A stretch of DNA of 64,000 bases from Bog-473 sp963783245 (GCA_963783245.1 CAWAMS010000007.1:196676-260675); one strand, 5' to 3'; counted from the first letter of the stretch, positions 1 through 11,362 are shown. Made by a program: numbers and translations. Notes: generated by a model not told the origin, from the letters alone.

Positions 1-73
1 CCGGGAGCGCCACGAGCGCCAGCAGGCTGGCCACGAAGGCGAAGGAGAGAGGGCGTTGCACGAGATTGGTCAC
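1..73 (-). CDS. N-terminus of a membrane or secreted protein (cut by window edge)
   Basis: Reading leftward from a GTG at position 73 gives an open frame of 24 codons running off the window. It begins VTNLVQRP and continues into a hydrophobic stretch (FAFVASLLALVALP), which looks like a signal peptide or first membrane segment. The start is divergent from purA, leaving about 175 bases for both promoters. A purine-rich GGTGGGCGG lies just upstream as a possible ribosome site. Too little is visible to name a function. Confidence 0.35.
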   Translation of the reverse strand, partial: MTNLVQRPLSFAFVASLLALVALP

Positions 74-185
74 CCGCCCACCCTAGAGACAATCCGCTGC
101 TTTTGCCGGGGCCTCGCCCGTACCCAGGAGCGGGGCTTCGTCCGGGCGCGTTCTGCCTCCCACGTTGCCGGAGTTCGTCGGAACG

Positions 186-215
186 TTCCGCCGACCCGGC
201 CCGGGGCGCTACAAT
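186..215 (+). promoter_or_regulatory. possible purA promoter
   Basis: TACAAT at 210-215 is a good match to a -10 box. TTCCGC at 186-191, 18 bases upstream, would be a weak -35. The purA GTG follows about 35 bases downstream of the -10. This is by inspection only; the -35 is poor. Confidence 0.3.
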
Positions 216-250
216 TGTGCGTAATCCGACAGAGCGAACGGAGATGACGC

Positions 251-1534
251 GTGCCCGCAACCGTGGTGGTGGGGACCCAGTGGGGCGACGAGGGGAAGGG
301 AAAGCTCACCGACCTCCTGGCCCGGGAAATGGACATGGTGGTGCGCTATCAGGGCGGCCACAACGCCGGCCACCGCATCGTCGTCAACGGCGAGGCGTTC
401 GCCCTCCAGCTGGTCCCGAGCGGCATCCTCTACGAGCACATCACGCCGATGATCGGCAACGGCGTGGTCGTCGACCCGGCGGTCCTGCTGGCCGAGCTGG
501 ACAGCCTGATCGCCAAGGGCGTGGACACCAGCCGCATGGTCGTCAGTGGCAACGCCCACCTGATCATGCCGTACCACCAGGAGCTGGACCGGGTGACCGA
601 GCGCTTCTTGGGCAAGAACGCCCTCGGCACCACCAAGCGCGGGATCGGCCCGGCCTATGCCGACAAGGCCACCCGGGTCGGCCTGCGGGTACAGGACCTG
701 TTCGACCCGAAGATCTTCCGCCAGAAGCTCGACGTGGTGCTCAAGGAGAAGAACGCGATTTTGGCCAAGGTCTACAACCGGCTCCCGTTGTCGGCCGAGG
801 ACATCGCCAACCGGTACCTCAACGAGTACGCGCCGAGGATCGAGCCCATGGTGGGTGACACCGTCGGGCTCATTCACGATGCGCTCGACACCGGCCAGTC
901 GGTCCTCCTCGAAGGGGCCCAGGCCACCTTCCTCGACCTCGATCACGGGACCTATCCGTTCGTCACGTCGTCCAACCCGGTGGCCAGCGGGGCCTGCACC
1001 GGTTCGGGCCTGGGGCCGCGCGACATCGACCGGGTCATCGGCATCGCCAAGGCGTACGTGACCCGGGTGGGAGCCGGGCCGTTCCCGACCGAGCAGGACA
1101 ACGACACCGGGAACCTGTTGGTCGAGCGTGGGCACGAGTTCGGGACCAACACCGGCCGCCGCCGGCGCTGCGGGTGGTTCGATGCCGTGATGCTGCGCCA
1201 GGCGGTCCGGCTCAACTCCCTGACGGAGGTGGCGCTCACCAAGTTGGACGTGCTCGATACGTTCGAGACCGTCAAGGTCTGTGTCGCCTACGAGGCGGAC
1301 GGCGTGCGCTACACCCATCTGCCCTATCACCAGTCGACGTTCCACAACGTGACGCCGATCTATGAGGAGCTTCCGGGTTGGCGCACCGATCTGACATCGG
1401 CCACCGCGCCCGAGGACGTGCCCGAGGCGGCCCGCAACTACGTGTCGTTCCTGTCCGAGCAGATCGGCGTGCCGGTACGCCTGGTCGGGGTGGGCCCGGG
1501 CCGCGAGCAGTTCGTCTCATTCGCCACGGCGTGA
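251..1534 (+). CDS. purA: adenylosuccinate synthetase
   Basis: GTP-dependent ligation of IMP and aspartate to adenylosuccinate, the first committed step to AMP, in the cytoplasm. The 427-residue product has the usual length and is uninterrupted. The N-terminus carries the GTP/IMP loop GTQWGDEGKGK. Further family motifs are TTKRGIGPAYADK near residue 120, LEGAQATFLDLDHGTYPFVTSS near residue 220 (family signature, shown split as LEGAQATFLDLD and HGTYPFVTSS) and GRRRRCGWFDAV near residue 305. GTG is the start because the GTQWGDEG motif follows within eight codons, as in homologues. It is the first gene of a purine cluster, with purD 13 bases downstream, and one of the few pur genes here without a frameshift. 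Confidence 0.97.
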   Translation: MPATVVVGTQWGDEGKGKLTDLLAREMDMVVRYQGGHNAGHRIVVNGEAFALQLVPSGILYEHITPMIGNGVVVDPAVLLAELDSLIAKGVDTSRMVVSGNAHLIMPYHQELDRVTERFLGKNALGTTKRGIGPAYADKATRVGLRVQDLFDPKIFRQKLDVVLKEKNAILAKVYNRLPLSAEDIANRYLNEYAPRIEPMVGDTVGLIHDALDTGQSVLLEGAQATFLDLDHGTYPFVTSSNPVASGACTGSGLGPRDIDRVIGIAKAYVTRVGAGPFPTEQDNDTGNLLVERGHEFGTNTGRRRRCGWFDAVMLRQAVRLNSLTEVALTKLDVLDTFETVKVCVAYEADGVRYTHLPYHQSTFHNVTPIYEELPGWRTDLTSATAPEDVPEAARNYVSFLSEQIGVPVRLVGVGPGREQFVSFATA

Positions 1535-1547
1535 GAGGCGCCCGCGC

Positions 1548-2834
<1,287 letters not shown>

Positions 2835-2838
<4 letters not shown>

Positions 2839-4142
2839 TTCCCCGCTACTCGCCTGCCGACATGGCGGCGTTGTTCACCGACGCCGCCCGCTTCGGGCTG
2901 TGGCTCGAGGTCGAGTTGCTGGCGACCGAGGCGCAGGCTTCCGTCGGGGTGGTGCCGGCCGAGGACGCAGCGACATGCCGGGCGAAGGCGCCGACCGTCG
3001 ACGACGTCTTCGTGGCGGACGTGCTCGAACGGGAGCGGGTGACCGACCATGACGTGGCGGCGTTCGTCGACGTCGTCCAGGACCGGATCGGGGCGCCCGC
3101 CGGTTCGTACATCCACTTCGGGCTGACGTCGTCGGACGTGGTGGACACCGCGCTCTGTGCCACCCTGACCCGGGCCGCTGATCTCCTGCTGGCCGACCTC
3201 GACGCGTTCGTCGACGCGCTGCGCACCCGCGCCCTGGAGCTCATGGACGTTCCCGTGACCGGGCGCACCCACGGCATGCACGCCGAGCCGACCACCTTCG
3301 GGGCCAAGTTCGCCCTCTGGGCGCTCCAGGCCGATCGCGACCGGCAGCGCATGCGCAAGGCCCGCGAGGCGATCGCCGTCGGCAAGCTCTCGGGCGCCGT
3401 GGGGACCTATTCGAACATCGATCCCGCCGTCGAGGCCCACGTCTGCGCCGCGCTCGGCTTGCAGCCCGTACCGGCGACGCAGGTGATCGCCCGCGATCGG
3501 CACGCCGAGTTTCTCTGGGCCTGCGCGTCGGTCGGGGCCACCATTGAGCTGATGTGCACGGAGATCCGCCATCTGGCCCGGAGCGAGCTCGGTGAGGCCG
3601 AAGAGCCGTTCGGGGCGGGCCAAAAGGGAAGTTCGGCCATGCCGCACAAGCGCAACCCGATTCTCTCGGAGCGGCTGTGCGGTCTGGCCCGTCTGCTGCG
3701 GGGCTACCTCGGCGCCGGCCTCGAGGACGTCGCCCTCTGGCACGAACGCGACATCTCACACAGTTCGGTCGAACGGGTGGCGTTGCCCGATGCGTCGCTC
3801 CTCGCCTGCTACGTGCTGCGCAAGGCCACGGGCCTCGCGTCGGGTCTGGTGGTGCACGCCGACCGGGCCCTCGACAATCTCACCAACGGCAGCTACGGCC
3901 TCGTCTTCAGCCAATCGGTCCTGCTCGCCCTGGTGTCGTCGGGCTTGACCCGCGACGAGGCCTACCGCATCGTCCAGCGCGACGCCCGGGCCGCCTGGTC
4001 CGAGCGCCGGCACTTCCGCCAGGTCCTGACCGATGATCCCGATGTGACGCTCAGCGGGGCGCAGCTCGACGCGGCCTTTGACCTCACACGGACGCTGCGC
4101 CACGTCGATCGCTTCGCTGACGCGCTGGCCGCGCTGGCCTGA
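2835..4142 (+). CDS. purB: adenylosuccinate lyase
   Basis: Fumarase/aspartase-superfamily lyase that cleaves SAICAR to AICAR and adenylosuccinate to AMP. It has 435 residues, is uninterrupted, and has the family signature GSSAMPHKRNP near residue 268, which contains the mobile catalytic-loop serines. TGRTHGMHAEPTTFG near residue 138 carries a conserved His, and TSSDVVDTA lies near residue 96. The ATG overlaps the purD stop by four bases, so translation is probably coupled. purC follows after 28 bases, behind a GGGGAACGGAG Shine-Dalgarno region. Confidence 0.97.
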
Positions 4143-4170
4143 TGCACGGATATCGGGGAACGGAGACGTC

Positions 4171-5066
4171 ATGACGATCGACCTGCCACAGATCCACTCG
4201 GGAAAGGTGCGCGAGCTCTACGACGCCGGCGGGCAGCACCTGCTCATGGTGGCGTCGGACCGCGTGAGCGCCTTCGACGTGATCATGGCGGAGCCGATCC
4301 GTCACAAGGGCCGTGTGCTCACGGCGATGACCGCGTTCTGGTGCGGTGAGATGTCCGACGTCGTCCCCGTCACCCTGCTGGCCACCGATCCCGAGGAGAT
4401 CGAAGCCGTGCTGGGGCGCGCCCTGCCGCCGGAGTGGGCCGGACGGGCCGTGCTGGTGCAGCGGGCCGAGATGCTCCAGATCGAATGCATCGTGCGGGGG
4501 TACCTGGCCGGCCAGGCCCATGAGGAGTACGTGCGGTCGGGCACCGTGCACGGCACTGCTGATGCCCCCCGGCCTCAAGTTGGCCGACCGCCTGGCCGAG
4601 CCCATCTTCACGCCGTCGACCAAGGCCGCCGAGGGGCACGACATCAATATCGACTTCGCGCAGGCGGTCGACCTGGTCGGGCGCGGAAGCGGCGGCGGCG
4701 GCCCGGGACATCTGCCTCGAGCTCTACACCCGCGCCGCGGCCCGGGCGGCCGACGTCGGGTTCATCCTGGCCGACACCAAGTTCGAGCTGGGGTACGTCG
4801 ACGGCGTGCTCAGCCTGTGCGACGAGGTGTGCACGCCGGACTCGTCGCGGCTGTGGCCCGCCGACCAGGTGGTCCCCGGCCGGACGCCGCCGGCGTTCGA
4901 CAAGCAGCCCTTGCGGGACTGGCTGGCGGCGCAGCCCTGGGATCGCACGCCGCCCCCGCCGCCCCTCCCGGCCAGCGTGACCACCGCCCTCTCCGAGCGA
5001 TACGTGGCCGCGTACGAGCGTGTCACCGGGCTCGCACTCGACGACTGGTACGGTGCGACAGCATGA
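4171..5066 (+). CDS. purC: SAICAR synthetase (two frameshifts)
   Basis: ATP-dependent ligation of aspartate to CAIR. Conserved pieces in order are SGKVRELYD and SDRVSAFDV at the N-terminus, ECIVRGYLAG in the middle, EPIFTPSTKA, then ADTKFELG and the C-terminal PPAFDKQPLRDWL. The frame moves +1 near 4556-4575 (a run of six C) and again near 4680 (GTCGGGCGCGG). Removing one C from the first run and one G from the second gives a continuous protein of 297 residues. The stop overlaps the purS start (ATGA). Function is certain from the motifs; the breaks are probably base-calling errors. Confidence 0.92.
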
Positions 5067-5322
5067 GGTTCCAGGCGCGGGTGGAGGTGCAGTTGCGGTC
5101 CGGCATCGCCGACCCCGAGGGTGCCACCATCGAGCGGGCGCTCCCGGCGCTGGGTTTCGACGGTGTCTTCCATGTGCGGGCCGGACGTTCCTTCAGCTTC
5201 GAGGTGGACGCGCTCGACGAGCGCGCGCGGCGCGCACCGTGGCCACCGAGCTGGCGGACCGCTTGCTGGCCAACCCGGTCATCGAGGAGAGCCGCCTCGA
5301 GCTCGTGGCCCTGGGAGGCTGA
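5063..5322 (+). CDS. purS: phosphoribosylformylglycinamidine synthase subunit PurS (one frameshift)
   Basis: Small structural subunit of the three-part FGAM synthase (PurS/PurQ/PurL) of Gram-positive and archaeal type, bridging the glutaminase and synthase. It begins MRFQARVEVQLRSGIADPEGATIERAL (conserved start, split here as MRFQARVEVQLRSG and IADPEGATIERAL). It ends with TELADRLLANPVIEESRLEL. The frame shifts by one missing base near 5225-5240, within GCGCGGCGCGCACC. Adding a C there gives about 86 residues, the usual size. ATG overlaps the purC stop, and purQ begins immediately after its stop, so purC-purS-purQ is clearly one operon. Confidence 0.88.
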
Positions 5323-6003
5323 ATGGCGCCGCGGATCGGTGTCGTCGTCTTCCCGGGGACCAACTGCGAACACGATGTCGTCACGGCCACCGAGCGGTTG
5401 GGGGCCACGGGCGAGCTGCTCTGGCACGGTGATGCGACCATCGGCTCCGTCGACGCGGTCGTGCTCCCGGGTGGTTTCGCCCATGGCGACTACCTGCGTC
5501 CGGGTGCACTGGCCCGTTTCTCGCCGATCATGGACGCGGTGACCCGCTTCGCCCGCGAGGGTGGGCCGGTCGTGGGCATCTGCAACGGGTTCCAGGTGCT
5601 GACCGAGGCCGGTCTCCTCCCGGGTGCGCTGCAGAAGAACGGCCGCCTCCGTTTCTTGTGCCAGCCGACCCGGGTGCAGGTGACGTCGACCGCCTCCGTC
5701 CTCACCGGCCTGGCCCACGTCGGGCAGGAGCTCGTGATCCCGATCAACCATTTCTCCGGGAGTTACACCTGCGACGCGGAGACGTTGCGCCGGCTCAACG
5801 CCGAGAACCGTGTCGTGTTGCGCTATCTGGAAAATCCCAACGGCTCGGTGGACGACATCGCCGGGATCGCCAATGAGCGGGGCAACGTCGTCGGCCTGAT
5901 GCCGCACCCCGAGCGCGCCTCACATACCTTGTTGGGCTCCGAGGACGGGCTGGTCCTGCTGCGCTCGCTCCTCGCCGCCGCGACGTCCAGCGCCGCGGCC
6001 TGA
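5323..6003 (+). CDS. purQ: phosphoribosylformylglycinamidine synthase subunit PurQ
   Basis: Class I glutamine amidotransferase that supplies ammonia to PurL. The 226-residue protein is uninterrupted. Visible motifs are VVVFPGTNCEHD at the N-terminus and LPGGFAHGDYLRPGA near residue 47. The nucleophile elbow VGICNGFQVL places the catalytic Cys near residue 87, and MPHPERA near residue 194 provides the His/Glu pair. The ATG follows the purS stop directly. Unusually for this operon type, purL does not follow: a convergent minus-strand gene begins 20 bases downstream and purL lies 5.5 kb away. Confidence 0.96.
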   Translation: MAPRIGVVVFPGTNCEHDVVTATERLGATGELLWHGDATIGSVDAVVLPGGFAHGDYLRPGALARFSPIMDAVTRFAREGGPVVGICNGFQVLTEAGLLPGALQKNGRLRFLCQPTRVQVTSTASVLTGLAHVGQELVIPINHFSGSYTCDAETLRRLNAENRVVLRYLENPNGSVDDIAGIANERGNVVGLMPHPERASHTLLGSEDGLVLLRSLLAAATSSAAA

Positions 6004-6022
6004 ACGTCCCTCGACCGGCCGC

Positions 6023-6448
6023 TCAGCTGCGGGAGCGGGAGACCCCGGCCGACTGCAGCACGCCTGCGCTGACCCCGGCCGCTCTCCAGGTCCCGTACGA
6101 GATGCCCTTGCGCTTGCCGTAGGCATCGGCCACTTTGATGAACTGTTTTTCCAGCGTACTCAGGTCCTTTACTTTGGCCACCCGTAGCCGCTCGTCCGTC
6201 AGGTCCTTCTGCTCCTGCAGGAGATGGAGCTTGGTCAGGGCGTCGGCGTTGGCGAGTTGCGCATCTATGGCGGCCAACCGCTTGTCGATGGACGCCGGGG
6301 TGCGCTTCCGGCCGCGTTTGGGTTTGGAGGTCTCCAATGCTTCGAGGTAGTGGCGCACACACGCGCTTTCGGCGCGCCCCCGGGCCAGGGCGGCTTTGTG
6401 GCCGATGCTCATAGGTTTGCGAGGAGCAGGGGTCTTTGCTTTTGCCAT
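6023..6448 (-). CDS. small basic coiled-coil protein of unknown function
   Basis: The 141-residue product begins MAKAKTPAPRKPMSIGHKAA. I chose ATG 6448 because a GGAG lies six bases upstream; the open frame extends further but without a better site. The body is Lys/Arg/Ala-rich. It has a basic patch (KPKRGRKRTPASIDKRLAAI) followed by a predicted helix with heptad-like Leu/Ala (DAQLANADALTKLHLLQEQK) and a C-terminal YGKRKGISYGTWRAAGVSA that looks like a short DNA-binding helix pair. I recall similar hypothetical proteins in actinobacteria, but no function. It converges with purQ. Confidence 0.7.
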   Translation of the reverse strand: MAKAKTPAPRKPMSIGHKAALARGRAESACVRHYLEALETSKPKRGRKRTPASIDKRLAAIDAQLANADALTKLHLLQEQKDLTDERLRVAKVKDLSTLEKQFIKVADAYGKRKGISYGTWRAAGVSAGVLQSAGVSRSRS

Positions 6449-6552
6449 GTCTCCATTGTGACCCGTCCCGTACGCATGCGCGCTCACATTTGAGAACATT
6501 TTGCGCGCACATTGGGTAAAATCGGGATGGACCATTTCATCAAATGGGACGG

Positions 6553-9148
6553 CTAGAGGTACTCCTTTTTGCGAAGCCAAACGAGAACGAACCAGCCCCA
6601 GATGGGCGGAAGATACGCCGTGAACAGGCGCTGTACGAAGGTTGCTGCCACGGCCTCAGATTGAGGTATGCCGGCGGCTTGCAGGCCGAGGATCATGCCG
6701 GCTTCGACGATACCCATCCCACCGGGAACGGGCGACACGCCGCCGAGCATCGCGGCGAGCGTCAAGACGACGATGAGCGTCGCCAGTCCCAAATGCTCGC
6801 CGAAGGCATGGAGTGCCGCACCGAGGGCAAGGGCAATGACCACTTGCGCGACAACATTTCCGCCGAATATCTCGACCAGGTTGCGCGGGTGCGCCGCCAG
6901 GATCTTCAAGTGGGACAAGACCTCTGTGGCTTTTGGTCGCACCTTCGCTGCCGCAAGTCGTCGCCATCGGGGCACGGCGAATGCAAGACCGGCCACCACG
7001 CCGACCACCACGATGACAAGGACGATGATCCAAACCAGATTTTGGTGACTGTTGTCGCTGGTCGACGATGGCTCCGAGAAATGGAGGCTTGAGATCGCAA
7101 ACGGAAGGGCGATGATGAACAGCGCTCCCTTGACGATCCAGCTGGCCGTGCTTACCAGGACGCCGGAACTCACCGCCACTGTCGCGTCGAACCCTTGTTT
7201 CTGGAAGTAGCGGATCCGGGTGGCCAGGACGGCCATGGAGCCTCCCGCGAGGGCAACGAAGGTATCTGACACTTCCAGAGCGAGCGTGCGTCCGTACGGC
7301 AGCGGTGTGGTCACCGAACCGACGGTGGTAATCGCAATCGCGGGGTAGGCCGATTGGGAAAGCACGAAGACCACAGCGACCCAGGCCCAGTCGGCTCCCT
7401 GGATCGTGCTCCAGGACTGCGTCACGTCGGTCAACACGCCGATGAGAGCCCACCCGCCGATGAGGGTGCCGAGGACCATGAAGAAGCTCACCCAGCTGAT
7501 CCGCCGCGGTTCGATCAGCTTGGGGACCTCGACGCCGGCGGCCCGCCCGCACTCGGTCCGGAGGTCGCCGAGGAGTGCCTTCTTCTGACGCAGTGTCCGT
7601 GAGGCCACGGGATCGAGCGCCGCGCGCTGCAAGAAGGGCAACGCGGCCGCCACGTTGTCGCTCGAGAGCACCCGCACGGCCGCTTCCGCAGCGCGGGTTG
7701 GTCCGACGACGATGGCCGACGCTGCCAGAGCTGCCGCGATGTCCCTGTTCAACTGGTCCTGGGTGGCTCGGATCGCCGCCCTGCGGAAATTGACGAGACC
7801 GGCTCCGGCATCATCCACCACGATGGTCTCGGTCGAGAGTGAGCCGTGGGCGATCCCACCGACCCGGAGCGCGCGTACCTGCTCGAAGATGCTGTCGAGG
7901 GCCCCGTCGTGGATTTCCTCGACCGGGATCGGGAGAGCCGCCGCCGCCGGCGGTGTCGGTATGGTGTCCGAGCCGTCTTCAGGTCCTGTTGCGGTTTCGG
8001 GATTCTCCGTCGGGAAGGGCGTGAAGGTGGACAAGAGGCGGCCGATGCGGAGGTGTGGTCACCAGCAATGCATCCCGGGCCGGCCCGGCCGGCCCGGCGG
8101 CAATGACGTCGGGTACCCGGGCGCCGACGCGCTGAGCGGTCATCGTGAGGAGGGCCTCGTGTTCGACCTGCTGACGACGGGTCAGCGCAAGGGTCGGCCC
8201 GGAGTCGCGGTAGAGGAGGAACCGGAAGGTCTTCGCCAGGAGCTGGGCATCCGATGCATCGCGTCCGTAGACCGAGACGTCGAGGACGGCGGAGCCCGCT
8301 CGCCCCGTGAAGCGGCCGACGCCCCATTCCTGGCGCGCCGACGGGGCGATCGCCGAGGCCGCAATGTTGAGGTCCTCCAGAAGGGACAGGACCTCGGCCA
8401 CGGACGGCAGTCCGACCGGCGAACCGAAGATCAGGCGGATGGCGGCGGTACACCCCCACCCGAGGGCGAGGCTGGCGAGGACGGCGACAGGCATGCCGGC
8501 TCCGTGCACGATGCCCGCGACGGAGGCCAGGACGAGCGCGGTCTTCGATGACAGCTGCAACCAACGGCTGACATACGGGAGCATGGCCAGCACGACGGCC
8601 GTGGTGACTGCCAACCAGACGACGGGGAACCCGAGATTGATCCCCTCGAGCGACGGATCCGGCGGTCGTCCGCCGTCAGCACCGACCAGAGCCCGCAACC
8701 CCACGGCGAGAAGGAACGCCGCCGTCGCGGAAAAGAGCGCATCTCGGATCACCTGCCAACGTCGGGAGAAGAGCGCCAGGACGGCCAGGACGACGATGAC
8801 CCCGGCCGTGCCGCCCCACCACACCGTCGTCACCAGCCAACTCACCCCGTTCGGGGGCGGCGAAAGGCCGTTGGCGATTGCATGCTCCACGTGTGAGCTG
8901 GCCTTGACCGCCAGCCAGCACACCACCACGGCGAGGATCGAGAGCGTCACACGTGTCGCGTCCGACCCCCGTCGCCGCGTCTGTCCGTCACCGTGCGGTG
9001 CGTAGAACAACGAGCGCGACACGCGCCCGAAGCGATGGCGCCCCGCGCCATTTGGCTCGGTCAGGGTGCGCTGGAATCCTCCGGGGGGAGGTTCGGGCCC
9101 ACCCACGCTCGGCTCGGCTCCGGAAACCGCGTCGAGGCCACTCTTCAT
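6553..9148 (-). CDS. membrane protein with kinase-like domain and LPG-synthase-type transmembrane domain (one frameshift)
   Basis: Reconstructed product is about 864 residues. The N-terminal part has several membrane segments. A cytoplasmic degenerate kinase-like region follows: AKTFRFLLYRDSG, then GIAHGSLSTETIVVDD in place of HGDxxxxN, and LVNF in place of IDFG. The C-terminal half is a polytopic UPF0104/LPG_synthase_TM domain ending in GGVSPVPGGMGIVEAGMI and VQRLFTAYLPPIWGW. Such proteins are relatives of the flippase half of MprF. The frame changes by one base between about 7990 and 8060, and both halves are well preserved. The two halves could be read as separate overlapping genes, but the kinase-like domain straddles the break, so I favour one gene. 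The substrate is unknown; lipid flipping is family-based inference. Confidence 0.75.
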
Positions 9149-9183
9149 CGTGCCTGCAGAGCCTCCCCCACAGACTGACTGCG

Positions 9184-10596
9184 TCAGCTACTCACGGCGG
9201 GGGTACCCCCGGTGGGGGCGACGTCAGCCCCGGCTGTGCTGTGCGACACCCACGTGATGATTCCCTCGTACGCCGCCAGGACCAGCACGGTGACGAGGGC
9301 GCCGACCCAGCCCTGCACGACGAAAATGAGCACCAGGAGGGCGAGCGCCAGCCCCACCAGTGCCAGAGGCAACCGGTACTTCCCTATCCAGGCGAGATAC
9401 GGCGGCACGGCACCGCCGCCCTTTCTGCCTGTGAGCGTCCGGCCGAGTTCCGCACCGTGGGACCGGACCGATCCGGCGAACCGGCTCGGTCCCGTGAGGA
9501 ACGCCAGCACGGCGAAGACCAGCCCGGCCACGATGAGAATGGCGCTGATGACGTTCAGCCCCTTGAGGACCGATTTGATCGTGGCGCTCACTGCGTTCCG
9601 GTCATCGGGTTGGGCGATCGAAGCGGCGACCTGATTGGTGATCACCTTGGTCAGCACCACGGCCAGGCTCATTGACACGACAATGCCGATCGCCAACGCA
9701 ACGATCGCCCGCCGACGCCGTTCGGCGACCACCACGGTGCCGATGAGGAGGGCCACTGTGACGATGACCAGGGCGACGATCAATCTGTTGAAGACATGGA
9801 CGAGGTGCTGGGCGGAGGCCAGCTTGTCGCTGTGGAACAGGACCGGCGTGCCGAAGTCCGCCGGCAAGGTCCGTCCGAGCGCCTGACTGAGCTCGGCCCG
9901 GGCCTGGTCCACCGGCGTGCTGGCCGTGATGGTCGGGATCGGCCCGTTCGTATGCAACAGACCCGGGGCCCGGGACTGGATGAGTGTCAGAATTTTGGAC
10001 ACCGGCGGCAGCAGGTTCAGCGTGATATCGCCGTTGGCTGTCGTGAGGTGTTTCGTCGGTTGGCCCTCCAATACGGCGATGACGCGGCTGTGCACCTGCC
10101 TGTTGGCTTCAACCCAGAACGTCTGGAACTGCTTCGTATGGAGAATGCCGGTGACCGCCGTGTGGACGATCTGCTCGAAGCCCTGGCCGATCGGTCCGGC
10201 CAGCTTGTCCAATTTGGGGGGCAAGTAGTTCTTGGCCACCTGTTCGGGCTTGATGGTGTTGTCCAGCTGTGTGGTCACGTGGTCGGCGACCGACTTGATG
10301 ACGGCGTCGTTCTGCGCCAAGGGGCCGACGGTCGCCACCCACTGGTCCGTGTTGAAGATGGTCCGGTGGGCCCAGATGCTGACCGATGACACCAGCACCG
10401 TGAGGCAGCTGAGGACGAGGAGGACGACGCTCAGGGCGCGGCGCCACCGTGATGATCGGCGGGGGCGGACCTCACCCGGTTCTTCGGGCTCCGCTGCTTC
10501 ACTCGCGGCAGGAGCTTCTGTGGTTTCGACCGGGTCACTCGCAGCGTCGGGACTGACGTCCTCGGCGCTCGGTCCCTCGACTTCATCGGGTGTCAT
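9184..10596 (-). CDS. integral membrane protein, function unknown
   Basis: 470 residues. An acidic low-complexity cytoplasmic N-terminus of about 50 residues (Asp/Glu/Ala/Pro) is followed by RPRRSSRWRRAL, then a first membrane helix (VVLLVLSCLTVLVSSVSIWA). A roughly 200-residue extracytoplasmic region begins HRTIFNTDQWVATVGPLA. Further helices lie near residues 280, 310, 370 and 420-440. I recognise the HRTxxxTDxxVxxVxPL pattern from actinobacterial membrane proteins without an assigned role. It lies 35 bases upstream of the kinase-like/LPG membrane gene on the same strand, so the two probably share a transcript. Confidence 0.8.
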   Translation of the reverse strand: MTPDEVEGPSAEDVSPDAASDPVETTEAPAASEAAEPEEPGEVRPRRSSRWRRALSVVLLVLSCLTVLVSSVSIWAHRTIFNTDQWVATVGPLAQNDAVIKSVADHVTTQLDNTIKPEQVAKNYLPPKLDKLAGPIGQGFEQIVHTAVTGILHTKQFQTFWVEANRQVHSRVIAVLEGQPTKHLTTANGDITLNLLPPVSKILTLIQSRAPGLLHTNGPIPTITASTPVDQARAELSQALGRTLPADFGTPVLFHSDKLASAQHLVHVFNRLIVALVIVTVALLIGTVVVAERRRRAIVALAIGIVVSMSLAVVLTKVITNQVAASIAQPDDRNAVSATIKSVLKGLNVISAILIVAGLVFAVLAFLTGPSRFAGSVRSHGAELGRTLTGRKGGGAVPPYLAWIGKYRLPLALVGLALALLVLIFVVQGWVGALVTVLVLAAYEGIITWVSHSTAGADVAPTGGTPAVSS

Positions 10597-10829
10597 GGTG
10601 CCGACCTTGCTGTCCGATCGCCCGCATAGCCCGCGGACGGGGTGTGTCCATCGCTGACGTGGTTCACGATCTCCTCCTGATTCGCCGCCATGCTACGCCC
10701 GTTGGGCCGAGACAGGGGTTTACGTGGAGTTTTCCGTGGGTGGTGGTGGCAAATCCCATTCGCCACTATCTTGTCCGTACGTGACCACCGTGCAGTCGTC
10801 GCAGTCCCGCAGAACGGTCGGGTCCTGAC

Positions 10830-11108
10830 GTGGCGGTTGCGAGGGTTGCCAAGCGACAGGCGCTGACGATGGCCCTCGGGGCGTCGGCGCCGCTCGTCGT
10901 GACCGCCATTCTGGTCCAGCGGCTGGGCCGGAAGAAGATCACCATCCAAGCGCGCCGGCTCAAGGCCAACCTGGGTCCTCAGTTCGACCGGGTCGCCGAG
11001 GAACGGGAGCGGTGGAGGAGCGACCTCTCCATCGGGGAGGTGATTGAGTGGGCACTGCAGTCCCCCTGTTCACTCCCCGGCCGAAATCGTGATCCTGCGT
11101 CACCCTGA
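10830..11108 (+). CDS. small membrane-anchored protein, unknown
   Basis: 92 residues from a GTG. An N-terminal hydrophobic segment (MALGASAPLVVTAILV) is followed by a basic region (QRLGRKKITIQARRLKAN) and a Glu/Arg-rich tail. Third codon positions are strongly G/C, which supports real coding. It is divergent from the minus-strand membrane gene at 10596. No family was recognised. The last 15 residues look less structured and might reflect a missed frameshift. Confidence 0.45.
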   Translation: MAVARVAKRQALTMALGASAPLVVTAILVQRLGRKKITIQARRLKANLGPQFDRVAEERERWRSDLSIGEVIEWALQSPCSLPGRNRDPASP

Positions 11109-11118
11109 AGTGCCCATG

Positions 11119-11134
11119 TTGACGTTTGCGTCAA
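11119..11134. promoter_or_regulatory. perfect inverted repeat TTGACG-TTTG-CGTCAA
   Basis: Six-base arms separated by four bases form a perfect palindrome in the 89-base gap before the small ORF at 11198 and upstream of purL. It could be an operator for a repressor; TTGACG could also serve as a -35. The binding protein is unknown. Confidence 0.35.
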
Positions 11135-11197
11135 TTGGCACCCCGATTGCAACCGAACGACACCGGAATTGCCACGACGACCGATCAGGGTTGTCAG

Positions 11198-11362
11198 ATG
11201 GTTGCTGGGCCCGAGGACAACGTCGAAACGGACACGAGCGGCTGTGAACCGCTGCCCGACCTCAAGGCGGGCCGCGAGGTGGGATGGATCTTCAAATACG
11301 GCGAAGCGGTCGCGATCGAACGTCGTGAGTGCGACATGCGCATCAGCGAGGACGCCAACTGA
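11198..11362 (+). CDS. short ORF upstream of purL, unknown
   Basis: 54 residues, MVAGPEDNVETDTSGCEP to RRECDMRISEDAN, acidic, with two Cys. Its Trp/Phe/Tyr core (REVGWIFKYGEAVAIERREC) could be a tiny beta fold. The ATG lacks a good ribosome site. It lies in the same orientation as purL, 116 bases upstream. It may be a real microprotein or a leader ORF; evidence is limited to composition and G/C in third positions. Confidence 0.35.
   Translation: MVAGPEDNVETDTSGCEPLPDLKAGREVGWIFKYGEAVAIERRECDMRISEDAN

Noticed and set aside
209..1345. Long minus-strand frame of 378 codons across purA
   Set aside because: It is the antisense of a fully conserved purA in GC-rich DNA, with His/Arg/Gly-rich composition and no motif.
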